Counted from the stretch's first letter, positions 44,557 to 53,809 are shown. The stretch: 64,000 bases of DNA from Jiangellales bacterium (GCA_030447955.1 JAUJNY010000001.1:185209-249208), one strand, 5' to 3'. Made by a program: numbers and translations. The notes: generated by a model from the letters alone, not told the origin.

Positions 44557-45012
44557 ATGGCCCCGCTCAAGGAACGGCTGCGCGCCGACCTCACCGAAGC
44601 CATGAAGGCTCGCGACGAACTGCGTACGTCAACGCTCCGGATGGCGTTGGCGTCGGTGACCACCGCCGAGGTCGCCGGCGCTCAGGCCCGGGAGTTGGAC
44701 GAGCCCGAGGTGCTGGCTGTGCTCACCAAGGAGGCCAAGAAGCGCCGGGAGGCGGTGACGGCGTACGAGGACGCCGGCCGACCGGAGCTCGCCGCCAGGG
44801 AGCAAGCGGAGGCGGAGGTCCTCGCGAGCTACCTCCCGGCGCCGTTGACGGCAGTGGAGCTCAGCCTCGTGGTCGCCGAGTGCATCGCCGCGACCGGGGC
44901 CGAGGGCCCACGTGGCATGGGCGCGGTCATGAAGGCGGTGCAGCCCCGAGTCGCCGGTCGGGTCGACGGCGCCGTCGTGGCGGCTGAGGTGCGTCACCAG
45001 CTCGGCGGTTGA
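44557..45012 (+). CDS. GatB/YqeY domain protein
   Basis: A 151-residue YqeY-like protein. The helical domain resembles the tail of GatB, the tRNA-dependent amidotransferase subunit: LKERLRADLTEAMKARDELR, STLRMALASVTTAEVA, VLTKEAKKRREAVTAYEDAG, EAEVLASYLPAPL and GPRGMGAVMKAVQPRVAGRV. Free-standing YqeY proteins are widespread but have no proven role. ATG 44557; convergent with ponA, 10 bp between stops. Confidence 0.88.
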   Translation: MAPLKERLRADLTEAMKARDELRTSTLRMALASVTTAEVAGAQARELDEPEVLAVLTKEAKKRREAVTAYEDAGRPELAAREQAEAEVLASYLPAPLTAVELSLVVAECIAATGAEGPRGMGAVMKAVQPRVAGRVDGAVVAAEVRHQLGG

Positions 45013-45022
45013 CTGGACGGGC

Positions 45023-47512
45023 TCAGCCGTCTGTCGCGGTGTCGGTGGGCACAGCTGGCGGCGTGCCAGGGGAGGTCGGCGGCGGCGTTGTGGTCAGAGT
45101 TGTGGTGGGCGCCGGGGACGCCGTTCCGGTGGGGGAAATGGTCGGCGTGGCCGGGATACCGGAGGGTGTCGGGGACGGCGACGGTGACGCCGACGGAGAG
45201 GGTGTGGGCGACGTCGTCGTGGCGCCGATGCTGAGGAACAGGTCGATCGCGCTGCCCAGCGGGGCGTCGACGCCGCCCGCCGGGTCGGTGTAGACGACCT
45301 GTCCGCTCGGCAGCGCCGAGGCCACGGAGCCAGCGATGGCGACGTCAAAGCCGGCCTCGGTGAGCGTCGCAGCCGCGGTGCCGTAGTCGAGCCCACGCAC
45401 GTCCGGCACGGGTGCGGTGGGACCGGTGATCACCTCCGGGGGCGGAGCGACGAACCGCGAGACGGGCGTGCCCTTCACCGCTGCCGCCATGGCCTCCCGC
45501 CAGATCGGCCCAGGGATGCAGCTGCCGCACGCGTCCTCGTAGAAGGTGCCCCCGATCGTCTTCTTGTCTAGTGACTTACGCGGCAGGTCGGGGTCGGCCA
45601 CCGTGACGGCTGTGGCGAGGTCAGGGGTGTAGCCGGCGAACCAGACGGCCAGGGAGTCGTTGGTGGTGCCCGTCTTGCCCGCGGCCGGCCGGCCCAGCGT
45701 CATCGCCTGGCCGGTGCGGTATGGGTCGGGACCGTCGATCACCCCGGCGAGGACCTGGTTGACGGTGTCGGCGACCGCCGAGTCCAGCACGGGCGCACAG
45801 TTCGCCGGGGGCACGGACAGCCGCTCGCCGTTGCGGTCGACGATCTTGCTCACGGCCACGGCGTCGCAGTGCACACCCCGGGCGGCGAACGTGGCGTACG
45901 CCTCCGCCATCGCCAGCGGCGAGACCTCGAACGGTCCGAGGGGGAACGACTTGTACTGCTCGAGCGGGTCGCCATTGGCTTGGGTGACGCCAAGGTCGGT
46001 AGCGATCTGCCACGGCGCGCAGATGCCCGTACGCCCCTCCAGCCGCGCGAAAAAGGTGTTGACCGACCGCCAGGTCGCTGTCTGCACGTCGTACGTCCCC
46101 GCGCCCGTGGAGTTCTGCACGGTCCAAGGGTCTTCATGCACGCCGTCGCAGGTGGTGTACGGCCGGCGGACCACGATCTTTTGGGGCGCCTCGATCCGCG
46201 TGTTGAGCGGGATGCCCTGCTGGATGGCCGCAGCGAGAACGAAGACCTTGAACGTCGAACCCGCCTGGAAGCCCGAGCTGCCGCCGTCGACGAAGTCGGC
46301 GCTGTAGTTGACGAAGTCCTTGCCGGGGCCGCTGCCGAAGCCGCGTGACTGGGCCATCGCCGTGATCCGCCCGGTCCCTGGCTGCACTTGCGCCAGGGCG
46401 CCGATCGCGAAGTCGCGGGGGTCGACATAGGCGTCGACGGCCTGCTGCGCCGCGTCCTGGAATGTCGGCTCCAGGGTCGTCCTGATCGTGAGCCCGCCGC
46501 GGTAGAGGGCGTCGCGGCGCTCGCTCCGGCTCGCACCCAGGCCCTCCCAGCTCAGCAGCTGCCGCTTGACGTAGTCGCAGAAGAAGGGGGCGTAGGACCA
46601 GCCGCATCCGTTGCCTACATCGCGCACGTCGAGCCCAAGCCGAGTGCGCTGGGCTTCGCGGCCCACCCGCCGCTTGATCGCGCCAGTGTCAACCATCTCG
46701 GCCAGCACCAGGTTGCGCCGGACCTTTGCCCGCCGGGGGTAGAGCTCGGGGTCGTAGCGCGACGGCGACTGCACCAGGCCGGCCAGCAGGGCAGCCTGCG
46801 GCAAGCTGAGATCGGCTGCCGAGGTCGAGAAGTAGTGCCGCGCCGCCATCTCGGCGCCGTAGGTCCCGCCCCCGTAGTAGGCGATGTTGAGGTAGCGCTC
46901 GAGGATCTCCCGCTTGGTGAACTGACGCTCCGCCGCGATGGCCAGGCGCAGCTCGCGCAGTTTGCGGCCGTACGACGCCTCCCGCGCGGCCTCGGCCTCG
47001 GCCGCGGTATCCGCCTGCGCAATCAGCACGTTCTTGACGTACTGCTGGGTCAGCGTCGAGCCGCCCTGCTCCACGTCTCCGGACTGCAGGTTGCGGACGA
47101 AGGCCCGAGTCGTGCCGCGCAGGTCGATCGGCCCGTGCTCGAAGAAGCGGGCGTCCTCGATCGCCACGATGGCTCGGCGCAGCACCGGCGCGATGCGGCG
47201 CAGCGGGACTACGACGCGGTTCTCGTCGTAGAAGGTCGCCAGCACGCGGCCTTCGGCGTCGAGGACGCGCGTCCGCTCGGACATCGGCTGCGTGGTGAAC
47301 TCGCTCGGCATCTCCTGGAACGCCTCGGCGCCCGCGCGGGCAGCCAGCCCGAGGCCGCCGGCCAGCGGCAGAACGAGCCCGGCGACGAGCACGCCGGCGA
47401 GCACACTGACGGCGAGGAACAGCGCGACCCGACGCAGCACACTGGCCACCGCGGAAGCCCCGACGCTCACGGTCAGCAGAGTACGTGCTGCGCCCGACGC
47501 CTCGGCCGTCAT
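45023..47512 (-). CDS. Bifunctional penicillin-binding protein with PASTA domain (PonA2-like)
   Basis: Class A PBP, 829 residues, building and crosslinking peptidoglycan outside the membrane. One membrane helix at about 28-55. Glycosyltransferase domain: IAIEDARFFEHGPID-type motif near 115-128 with the catalytic Glu at 119, GGSTLTQQYVKN near 150, REILERYLNIAYYGGGTYG near 201. Transpeptidase: STFK at 419-422, SVN at 483-485, KTGT at 613-616. One PASTA domain (about 700-765) and a Thr/Pro/Ser-rich tail follow. Start at ATG 47512; a TTG at 47533 would add seven residues. Divergent from whiB, as in the mycobacterial ponA2-whiB4 arrangement. Confidence 0.93.
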   Translation of the reverse strand: MTAEASGAARTLLTVSVGASAVASVLRRVALFLAVSVLAGVLVAGLVLPLAGGLGLAARAGAEAFQEMPSEFTTQPMSERTRVLDAEGRVLATFYDENRVVVPLRRIAPVLRRAIVAIEDARFFEHGPIDLRGTTRAFVRNLQSGDVEQGGSTLTQQYVKNVLIAQADTAAEAEAAREASYGRKLRELRLAIAAERQFTKREILERYLNIAYYGGGTYGAEMAARHYFSTSAADLSLPQAALLAGLVQSPSRYDPELYPRRAKVRRNLVLAEMVDTGAIKRRVGREAQRTRLGLDVRDVGNGCGWSYAPFFCDYVKRQLLSWEGLGASRSERRDALYRGGLTIRTTLEPTFQDAAQQAVDAYVDPRDFAIGALAQVQPGTGRITAMAQSRGFGSGPGKDFVNYSADFVDGGSSGFQAGSTFKVFVLAAAIQQGIPLNTRIEAPQKIVVRRPYTTCDGVHEDPWTVQNSTGAGTYDVQTATWRSVNTFFARLEGRTGICAPWQIATDLGVTQANGDPLEQYKSFPLGPFEVSPLAMAEAYATFAARGVHCDAVAVSKIVDRNGERLSVPPANCAPVLDSAVADTVNQVLAGVIDGPDPYRTGQAMTLGRPAAGKTGTTNDSLAVWFAGYTPDLATAVTVADPDLPRKSLDKKTIGGTFYEDACGSCIPGPIWREAMAAAVKGTPVSRFVAPPPEVITGPTAPVPDVRGLDYGTAAATLTEAGFDVAIAGSVASALPSGQVVYTDPAGGVDAPLGSAIDLFLSIGATTTSPTPSPSASPSPSPTPSGIPATPTISPTGTASPAPTTTLTTTPPPTSPGTPPAVPTDTATDG

Positions 47513-47671
47513 CGCATGCAGAGAAGACGCCAACGGTCATGCGGTTGAGGCAGATTTTCTGGCCGGGGGCTTCCCCTCACACCAAGTCGTCGCCTACTGT
47601 GTGTCCCCCAAGCATTAGCGCCACGTAGTCACAGCGGCACCAACCGTCCCGGCAAGCACTTGGAGCTAAGG

Positions 47672-47989
47672 ATGACCTGGAACACCGAGTGGGCGAGCGC
47701 GGCGGCCTGCCGCCGCAGCGACCCCGACGTGCTCTTCGTGCCCGGGGCCGCCCAAAACCGCGTCAAGGCACTGTGCCAGGGCTGTCCCGTTCGCACCGAG
47801 TGCCTCGCTGACGCGCTGGACAACCGCACCGAGTACGGCGTCTGGGGTGGCATGACGGAGCGCGAGCGGCGCGCCCTACTGCGCCGTCGGCCCAACGTGA
47901 CGTCGTGGCGACGGCTGCTGGAGACCGCCCGCGCGGAGCACGAGCGAGCCGCGGGCGTCGGGTCGAGCTCGGCGCGCCAGGCGGGCTGA
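47672..47989 (+). CDS. WhiB-family iron-sulfur regulator (WhiB4-like position)
   Basis: A 105-residue redox-responsive transcription regulator. The four cluster Cys are Cys13 (SAAACRRSD), Cys35, Cys38 and Cys44 (LCQGCPVRTEC); GVWGG at 56-60 and the basic tail RRALLRRRPNVTSWRR complete the family pattern. Position next to ponA and upstream of a RidA-MBL-crp set resembles mycobacterial whiB4. A ribosome site GGAG lies 9 nt before ATG 47672. Confidence 0.92.
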   Translation: MTWNTEWASAAACRRSDPDVLFVPGAAQNRVKALCQGCPVRTECLADALDNRTEYGVWGGMTERERRALLRRRPNVTSWRRLLETARAEHERAAGVGSSSARQAG

Positions 47990-47997
47990 GTCGGGGG

Positions 47998-48843
47998 TTA
48001 TCTCCCGCGGTCGCGTCCCGTTGTGGCCACTGTGCCGCCGAGCACGCGGTCGACGGCGGCGCGGACGTACGGCCAGGCCGTTGAAAGCGGGTCGATGAGT
48101 CCGAAGTGCTCGACGCCCACCAGCTCGAGGAGCTCCACCGCGTCACCGGCGGCCCGCGCTGCCACGGCGTAGGACGCGCTCAGCTCGATCGGGACGATGG
48201 CGTCCGCACGACCATGCACACACACGACGGGTACGCCCAGCGGCAGGCGTCGGATCGGGTCGGCGGCGGCGTAGCGCTGGGGCACCTCCTCCGGCGTCCC
48301 GCCCAGCAGCCCCTGCACGGCATCGTCGTCGAGCCGCCGCTGGGCGGCCAACGCCAGGTCCAGCACCCCGGCCAGTGACACGACGCCGCGCAACCCCGTC
48401 CAGAGCCTCGCGCCTGCTGCCCACACGGCGAGGTGGCCGCCGGCGGAATGCCCGACGAGGACGACCCGCTCGAGGTCGAGCGTCGGCCCCTCCCGCTCGG
48501 CGAGCAGGTGGGGGAGGCGTTCGCAGCACAGCGCGACGTCCGCCAAGGTGCCCGGCCAGCCGCCACCGGGCTGCCCGACGCGGCGGTACTCCGGCACGAC
48601 GACTGCGTACCCGGCGACGCTGAGCGCTGCGGCCATTGGCGCGAGGTGGGCGCGGTCGTACTCGGCCTTCCAGAAGCCGCCGTGGACGAGCAGCAGCAGT
48701 GGGGCCGGTGGCGATCCGGGCGTACGGAGCGGCAGGCGCAGGTCGGCGACCTGGTCGGGGAAACTGCCGTAGCGGAGCACGGCGTCCGGTGGTGGGGCCG
48801 CCCGGGTCAGCACCTCGCGCGGGTCGGTCGCCATGTCTGGCAT
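47998..48843 (-). CDS. Alpha/beta hydrolase (carboxylesterase / S9 type)
   Basis: A 281-residue serine hydrolase. Oxyanion motif LLLVHGGFWKAEYDRAH near 50-66, nucleophile elbow VVLVGHSAGGHLAVWAAGA near 127-145, Asp in VVCVHGRADAIVPIELS and His in ELVGVEHFGLIDP. Similar to kynurenine formamidase-like and esterase/lipase proteins; substrate not decided. In mycobacteria this slot between whiB4 and the RidA gene holds two ArsA-like ATPases; here it holds this unrelated gene in the opposite direction. Confidence 0.85.
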   Translation of the reverse strand: MPDMATDPREVLTRAAPPPDAVLRYGSFPDQVADLRLPLRTPGSPPAPLLLLVHGGFWKAEYDRAHLAPMAAALSVAGYAVVVPEYRRVGQPGGGWPGTLADVALCCERLPHLLAEREGPTLDLERVVLVGHSAGGHLAVWAAGARLWTGLRGVVSLAGVLDLALAAQRRLDDDAVQGLLGGTPEEVPQRYAAADPIRRLPLGVPVVCVHGRADAIVPIELSASYAVAARAAGDAVELLELVGVEHFGLIDPLSTAWPYVRAAVDRVLGGTVATTGRDRGR

Positions 48844-48869
48844 CTTCGCGCCCCGTTAGGCTCCGCTGC

Positions 48870-49025
48870 ATGGCCCAGTGGGAGTACGCGACGGTTCCGC
48901 TGCTCGTGCATGCGACCAAGCAGATCCTCGACCAGTGGGGAAGCGACGGCTGGGAGCTCGTGCAGGTGGTGCCTGGCCCGACGCCGGAAAACCTCGTCGC
49001 CTACCTCAAGCGGGAACGCTCCTGA
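48870..49025 (+). CDS. DUF4177-like small protein
   Basis: A 51-residue protein: MAQWEYATVPLLVHATKQIL, DQWGSDGWELVQVVPGP, NLVAYLKRERS. The WEYATVP...WGSDGWELVQV pattern matches DUF4177, a short alpha/beta domain of unknown function. ATG 48870 is 7 nt after TAGGCT and seems leaderless. Stop overlaps the RidA start (TGATG). First gene of a four-gene operon running to 51209. Confidence 0.85.
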   Translation: MAQWEYATVPLLVHATKQILDQWGSDGWELVQVVPGPTPENLVAYLKRERS

Positions 49026-49486
49026 TGAGCCCCGAGCAGCGGCTGGCCGATCTCGGCCTTTCCGTCCCCGATGTGGCCCGCCCGGTCGCGGCGTACGTCC
49101 CCGCGGTGCGCAGCGGGACCCTCGTCTACACATCCGGGCAGCTGCCGTTTCGCGCTGGCGAGCTCATCGCCACCGGCAAGGTCGGTGCCGACGTCGACGT
49201 CGAGACCGCGCGCGAGTGCGCACAGGCTTGTGCGCTGAACGCACTGGCAGCCGTACGCGCCGAGGTGGGCGAGCTGTCCGCGGTCCGGCGCGTGGTCAAG
49301 GTGGTGGGCTTCGTCGCGTCCGAGCCGGGGTTCACCGGGCAGCCCCAGGTCGTCAACGGCGCCAGCGAGCTACTCGCTCGGGCGTTCGGTGACGAAATGG
49401 GCCAGCACGCGCGCAGCGCGGTGGGCGTCGCGGTGCTGCCCATGGACGCACCGGTCGAGGTCGAGCTCGTCGTCGAGGTCGGCTGA
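49025..49486 (+). CDS. RidA/YjgF family protein
   Basis: A 153-residue RidA-like protein, a family that hydrolyses reactive enamine/imine intermediates. It has VYTSGQLPFRAGELIATGKV, ECAQACALNALAAVRAEVG and VRRVVKVVGFVASEPGFTGQ; this longer-loop subfamily lacks the canonical catalytic Arg near the C-terminus (the end reads APVEVELVVEV), so the enamine deaminase activity is uncertain. Overlaps the DUF4177 gene by 1 bp. Confidence 0.88.
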   Translation: MSPEQRLADLGLSVPDVARPVAAYVPAVRSGTLVYTSGQLPFRAGELIATGKVGADVDVETARECAQACALNALAAVRAEVGELSAVRRVVKVVGFVASEPGFTGQPQVVNGASELLARAFGDEMGQHARSAVGVAVLPMDAPVEVELVVEVG

Positions 49487-49506
49487 GCCCGGTCAGCCTC
49501 CCGCGC

Positions 49507-50427
49507 ATGAGCGCCCCGTCCCGCCGCTTGCCCGCTGCGCTCGCCGAGCGCGCCCGCGCGTACACCGCGGCACCGGTACCGCCCGTGCCCGCTCGCCCCG
49601 CCGCCACGGTGGTGCTGCTCCGCGACGGTGACGCCGGAGTGGAGGTCTACCTGCTGCGGCGCCAGCTGACCATGGCCTTCGCCGCGGGCATGTACGCCTT
49701 CCCGGGCGGCAAGGTCGACCCGCGGGACGCGCAAGCCTCGCCGGCCTGGGCAGGCCCGCCGCCTGAGGAGTGGGGACGACGACTCGGGGTGGACGCCGAG
49801 ACGGCGCGGGCGGCGGTCTGCGCAGCGGTCCGCGAGACCTTCGAGGAGGCGGGAGTGCTGCTGGCCGGCGCCGGGCCGGCGTCCGTGGTGGGCGACACCA
49901 GCGGGACAGAGTGGGAGTCCGACCGCCAGGCACTGCTCGCCGGCGGGCTCCCGCTTGGTGAGCTGCTGTCCCGGCGCGGCCTGGTCCTGCGGTCTGACCT
50001 GCTCAGCGCCTGGTCGCGTTGGGTGACCCCGCGCTTCGAGAGCCGTCGCTACGACACGTGGTTCTTCGTCGCTGCACTTCCCGAGGCGCAGCAGGCGCGC
50101 GACGTCTCGGGGGAGGCCGATGCGGTCGTCTGGTTGCGTCCGGCCGACGCGGTGGCCGCCGCCGGGACAGGGGCCGCGGCGATGCTGCCGCCCACGTGGG
50201 TAACGCTCGAGGAGATCGCTGCGTATCGCAGCGTGGCTGACGTACTCGCCGCCGCAGCCGCCCGTACCGCCCAACAGCCGATCGCCGCATGGACGCCTGG
50301 ATGGGTGATCCAGGACGACGAGGTGAGCACCCTGCTGCCCGGTGACGAGGGCTATCCCGGCGACGATCCGGGCGTCACCGGCGGCGATCCCGGCGTCTCC
50401 CGCGACGGTTCGGGGGGCGCAGGGTGA
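49507..50427 (+). CDS. Nudix hydrolase (NUDT19-like)
   Basis: A 306-residue Nudix protein. The box is GGKVDPRD (near residue 61) with a long insertion, then AAVRETFEEAGVLLAGAG, as in NUDT19-type enzymes, which favour CoA esters and related pyrophosphates. VEVYLLRRQLTMAFAAGMYA-type context precedes it. The C-terminus is Asp/Gly/Pro-rich. Substrate is unproven. Stop overlaps the MBL gene by 4 bp. Confidence 0.85.
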   Translation: MSAPSRRLPAALAERARAYTAAPVPPVPARPAATVVLLRDGDAGVEVYLLRRQLTMAFAAGMYAFPGGKVDPRDAQASPAWAGPPPEEWGRRLGVDAETARAAVCAAVRETFEEAGVLLAGAGPASVVGDTSGTEWESDRQALLAGGLPLGELLSRRGLVLRSDLLSAWSRWVTPRFESRRYDTWFFVAALPEAQQARDVSGEADAVVWLRPADAVAAAGTGAAAMLPPTWVTLEEIAAYRSVADVLAAAAARTAQQPIAAWTPGWVIQDDEVSTLLPGDEGYPGDDPGVTGGDPGVSRDGSGGAG

Positions 50428-51209
50428 GCGACCTTCCGTCGTGGTGCACGCTCGTGCGCGCGCCGAACCCAGGGCCGATGACCCTGGAGGGAACCAACAG
50501 CTACCGGCTGCGGGCGCGGGACGGCGCGGTGGTGGTCGACCCCGGACCGCTGGTTGAGGAACACCTGCAGCGGGTGGCCGCGCAGGGACCCGTCGTGCTC
50601 ATCCTGCTGACCCACGGGCACCCCGACCATGCCGAGGGTGCTCGCCGCTTCCACCAGCTCACCGGAGCCCCAATACGCGCGCAGGACCCCGCGCTGTGCC
50701 TCGACGCCGACCCGCTGACCAGCCACGAAGCCGCCCTGGACGTGCCCGGCCTGGCGCTGCGAGTCCTCTCGACGCCGGGGCACACCGCTGACTCGGTGTC
50801 CTTCCTGGTGAACGATCCCGGGAGGCCAGGGGTGCTGACCGGGGACACGGTGCTCGGCCGGGGGACGACCGTGGTGGCCCACCCCGACGGCCGGCTCGGC
50901 CCCTACCTGGAGTCGCTGGTCCGCCTGCGCGGCCTCTCCGCCACGGTCTGCTCCGGACGTCGCCTGCTCGTGCTGCCGGGACATGGCCCGGTACTGCCCG
51001 ACCTGGCGGCAGCGGCCCGCCACTACCTGGAGCACCGGGAGCAGCGGTTGGCCCAGGTGCGGGGGGCCGTTGCTGCGGGTGCCGTCAGCGTGCAGGAGGT
51101 GCTCGAGCGTGTGTACGCGGACGTGGACTCCCAGCTGTGGGACGCCGCGGCGCTGTCCGTCAGGGCGCAGCTGGACTACCTGGCCGAGCAGGGGCGCGGC
51201 CGCGGCTGA
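50424..51209 (+). CDS. MBL-fold metallo-hydrolase
   Basis: A 261-residue metallo-beta-lactamase-fold hydrolase, GTG start inside the Nudix stop. Metal motif LLTHGHPDHAEGARRF near residues 68-83, a second His in LSTPGHTADSVSFLV, the Asp in LTGDTVLGRGT and the last His in LLVLPGHGPVLPD; these give the usual two-metal site of LACTB2-type proteins. The C-terminal helical part (HYLEHREQRLAQVRGAVAAG) is typical. Equivalent in position to the MBL gene next to crp in mycobacteria. Confidence 0.88.
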   Translation: MSDLPSWCTLVRAPNPGPMTLEGTNSYRLRARDGAVVVDPGPLVEEHLQRVAAQGPVVLILLTHGHPDHAEGARRFHQLTGAPIRAQDPALCLDADPLTSHEAALDVPGLALRVLSTPGHTADSVSFLVNDPGRPGVLTGDTVLGRGTTVVAHPDGRLGPYLESLVRLRGLSATVCSGRRLLVLPGHGPVLPDLAAAARHYLEHREQRLAQVRGAVAAGAVSVQEVLERVYADVDSQLWDAAALSVRAQLDYLAEQGRGRG

Positions 51210-51213
51210 GCGT

Positions 51214-52407
51214 TCAGCGGCGCGGAGCGGCGTACCAGGTCGGCTCCCGCAGCCCGTGCTCGTGAGTGGCCCAGACCTTCGCGGAGCCGCCGGCGGAGTC
51301 GACGATGAGCAGTCGCGGCACCCGTTGGCCTGACGGGTCGTGTTCGAGAACCACCTTGCCGTCCGATGCGGTGTACGCGGGTGAGCCCAGGAACCCGTCG
51401 CGGGTGAGCACGGTCCGCGGCTTGCCGTCGGGGAGGCGCAGCCTGCGCAACTCGCTCTGCCAGCTCCCGTCGGCGGTGAAGGTGGAGCGCACCCAGGCCA
51501 GCTGCCCATCACCGGAGGTCACCGGCGCGTAGCCGTCGCGGGTGCCGGGGACTACCGAGCGGTTGCCGGTGGAGACCCGGATCCTGACCAGCCGGAGCCC
51601 ACTTTCGGCGATGAGTGCCCGTCCTCCCCGGGCCCACGTCGGGTTGGCCAGCCCCCGGCTGTGCGGCACCACCGACCGGGTGCCGCCGTCGACGCGGATG
51701 AAGGCCAAGGTGCTGACGAAGCTCCCGTCGGGGCGCCGGACGTAGCGGGTGAAGGCGAGCCGCTTGCCGTTGCCCTGCCACGCCGGGTCGTACGCGTCGG
51801 ATTTCCCGCCGACCAGGCGCGTCCGGGAGCCACCCCGGGGTGAGCCGAGGTAGAGGTCGTAACCGGCGCGGCGACCCGTCCAGCGGGCGTAGGCCACGCG
51901 CCGGGCGTCCGGTGACACCGAGGGGGTGCGGACCCGGCCGCGGGCGACGACGGCGCCGCCGTTGCTCTCCTTGCGACGCAGCCCGACCAGACGCCCGTCG
52001 CCACCGCGCGCCGTGACGGTCGTGGCGAGGACAACGCGGCGCGGAACGCGCACCTCCACCGGCGGTGGAGCGGCGATGGACCCGTCGCGGGCCTGCGCGA
52101 CCACCCGGTAGCTGTGCCGCGAACGCACCGCGGGGCCGCTCAGGGTCACCGAACGCGCCCGCCGCCCGAGCCGGGCGACCTGCCGGTCCGACCCGTCGTC
52201 GCGGATCTCCTCGACGAGGAAACCAGCCAGCTTGCGTGGATGCGGGTGCGTCCAACGCAGGGTGACCAAGCCAGGTGACGGGGACGCGGTTAGATCGCGA
52301 GGAGGCTGCGGCGCGGCCGCCGTCGGCGCCGCGGTCAGCAAGAGCCCCATCGCGGTAAGCACGACTGAGCCGGCCATTGCTCGGCGACGGAGGAGAGCGG
52401 CAGGCAC
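51214..52407 (-). CDS. Secreted WD40-like (PD40) beta-propeller protein with fibronectin type III domain
   Basis: A 397-residue protein with a signal peptide (GTG 52407: Arg-rich PAALLRRRAMAG then SVVLTAMGLLLTAAPTAAAP). A fibronectin type III domain follows (PPRDLTASPSPGLVTLRWTH to PPVEVRVPRR), then repeats of PD40 type: TPSVSPDARRVAYARWTGR, YDPAWQGNGKRLAFTRYVRR, NPTWARGGRALIAESGLRLV, YAPVTSGDGQLAWVRSTF, SPAYTASDGKVVLEHDPS and EPTWYAAPRR at the end. Probably an extracellular binding protein; ligand unknown. GGAG lies 6 nt before the start. Upstream starts to 52620 give no better signal. Confidence 0.78.
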   Translation of the reverse strand: MPAALLRRRAMAGSVVLTAMGLLLTAAPTAAAPQPPRDLTASPSPGLVTLRWTHPHPRKLAGFLVEEIRDDGSDRQVARLGRRARSVTLSGPAVRSRHSYRVVAQARDGSIAAPPPVEVRVPRRVVLATTVTARGGDGRLVGLRRKESNGGAVVARGRVRTPSVSPDARRVAYARWTGRRAGYDLYLGSPRGGSRTRLVGGKSDAYDPAWQGNGKRLAFTRYVRRPDGSFVSTLAFIRVDGGTRSVVPHSRGLANPTWARGGRALIAESGLRLVRIRVSTGNRSVVPGTRDGYAPVTSGDGQLAWVRSTFTADGSWQSELRRLRLPDGKPRTVLTRDGFLGSPAYTASDGKVVLEHDPSGQRVPRLLIVDSAGGSAKVWATHEHGLREPTWYAAPRR

Positions 52408-52540
52408 GGCTGGCTCCGGTGTGACGGCTGTGACCCAAGGGACAGCTGGTAATTCTCGGCCACCCGCCGCCTGGGTGTCTACCTCTGTTGGGCCGAGCCC
52501 CACGGGCCGTGAGCGACTCCAGCGCGGCGGATCGGCTGCG

Positions 52541-52569
52541 ACAGGCCGGACCTGTCGACACCTACAGGT
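52541..52569. promoter_or_regulatory. Three ACAGG half-sites upstream of the AAA operon
   Basis: ACAGG (52541-52545), CCTGT (52551-52555), and ACAGG (52564-52568): the first two are inverted with a 5-bp spacer, and ACCTGT/ACAGGT (52550-52555/52564-52569) are inverted with an 8-bp spacer. They lie in the 338-bp gap between the divergent PD40 and AAA genes, about 175 bp before the AAA start. A regulator site is possible. The rest of the gap holds only promoter-like boxes, such as TTAGGTT near 52694. Confidence 0.35.
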
Positions 52570-52744
52570 TCCGTTCGTGGGGACGCAGCCACCTCCACAC
52601 ATGGCCATGGACACCCGCACTCAAGCACGCTCGATGCAGAGCCGGGATGCGCCGTCGACGCCCAAGCGACGGATGGAGTGTCGGCGCCCGGGGTTAGGTT
52701 CGCGTCGTCCTGAACGCTCCGAAGTAGAGGAGGTTGCAGGGATC

Positions 52745-53809
52745 ATGACGAGACCCGCTCTCGCTGTTCCGGCACCGCACCACAACCTGTCCCTGCTCAG
52801 CCTGACGGGGGAGCACCCGCGCGACACACCACTGGCCATGGCAAAGATCGCAACTATGGACGGCACGTATCCCTTCTCGGCCGGCCGGGATGTCCCAGGC
52901 CGTCAGCGCCCCGCAGACGTCCTGCCGCCCGGCGCTCAAGTCATCGCTAGCTACGATTCCCCTGACTACAGCGCCACATGGGCTCGCTGTGGCGACGGCT
53001 CCGTCATCGTCTTGGAGTTTCCGAGCCAAACGCAGGTCGTCGCCATGGCCCGCAGCGCGACGGCCGCCTCTGGGCTCCTTGAGCGTGTCGTCGTGCGGTG
53101 CGCCGAGCCCGTCAACGACGACGTACGGGCCGTGCTCTGGCTGCTCGGCCAGAACGGCCCGACGCGGCAGCCGCGGAAGTTCCAGACGCCACCCTGGGAA
53201 CAGGTCGCCCGCAACTACCCGGCGGGCACCGCCCGACAGATCACCGCACTGCTAGAGGCAGGGACGCCCACCGGCTCCGGACGGCTCCTGCTATGGCATG
53301 GTCCGCCCGGCACGGGCAAGACCAGTGCCGTCCTGGCATTGCTCCACGCCTGGCGTCACTGGTGCGCCGCCGACGTCATCGCTGACCCGGAGCGCATGTT
53401 CGGGGACGCCGGTTACCTCGTCGAGGTGCTGGCTCAGCCCACGATGAGACGGCCGTGGCGACTCATCGTGTGCGAAGACGCGGACGAGTACCTGCGAAGT
53501 GACGCGCGTCAACGATCAGGCCCTGCTCTGGGCCGGCTGCTCAACGCCTCTGACGGGCTGCTGGGGCGGGGAGGTCGCAACCTGGTTCTGCTGACGACCA
53601 ACGACGAGCTGGGCCGCCTGCATCCCGCAGTTACCCGCCCCGGCCGCTGCCTGTCACTAATCGATTTCGGGCTGTTCTCCGCGACGGCAGCCGGGGCGTG
53701 GCTGGGACGGTCCGTGACGCATCCGATGTCGCTGGCCGAAATGTACGAGCAGCAGAGCGGCGGGCAACGTATTGGCCGCGAGCCGTTGCCGATCGGGACC
53801 TACCTGTGA
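52745..53809 (+). CDS. AAA ATPase with DUF5925-type N-terminal domain
   Basis: A 354-residue ATPase. Residues 1-150 form a DUF5925-like domain (GDGSVIVLEFPSQTQVVAMA); a second part (about 150-330) is a classic AAA module: Walker A WHGPPGTGKTSAVLAL near 184-199, Walker B WRLIVCEDADEYL near 238-250, sensor-1 LVLLTTNDELGRLHPAV near 281-297, and arginine-finger region TRPGRCLSLIDF near 298. Most like FtsH/CbbX-type AAA proteins. GAGGAGG lies 11 nt before ATG 52745. Its GTGA overlap with the next gene makes an operon with two DUF6308-like genes. The target is unknown. Confidence 0.82.
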   Translation: MTRPALAVPAPHHNLSLLSLTGEHPRDTPLAMAKIATMDGTYPFSAGRDVPGRQRPADVLPPGAQVIASYDSPDYSATWARCGDGSVIVLEFPSQTQVVAMARSATAASGLLERVVVRCAEPVNDDVRAVLWLLGQNGPTRQPRKFQTPPWEQVARNYPAGTARQITALLEAGTPTGSGRLLLWHGPPGTGKTSAVLALLHAWRHWCAADVIADPERMFGDAGYLVEVLAQPTMRRPWRLIVCEDADEYLRSDARQRSGPALGRLLNASDGLLGRGGRNLVLLTTNDELGRLHPAVTRPGRCLSLIDFGLFSATAAGAWLGRSVTHPMSLAEMYEQQSGGQRIGREPLPIGTYL

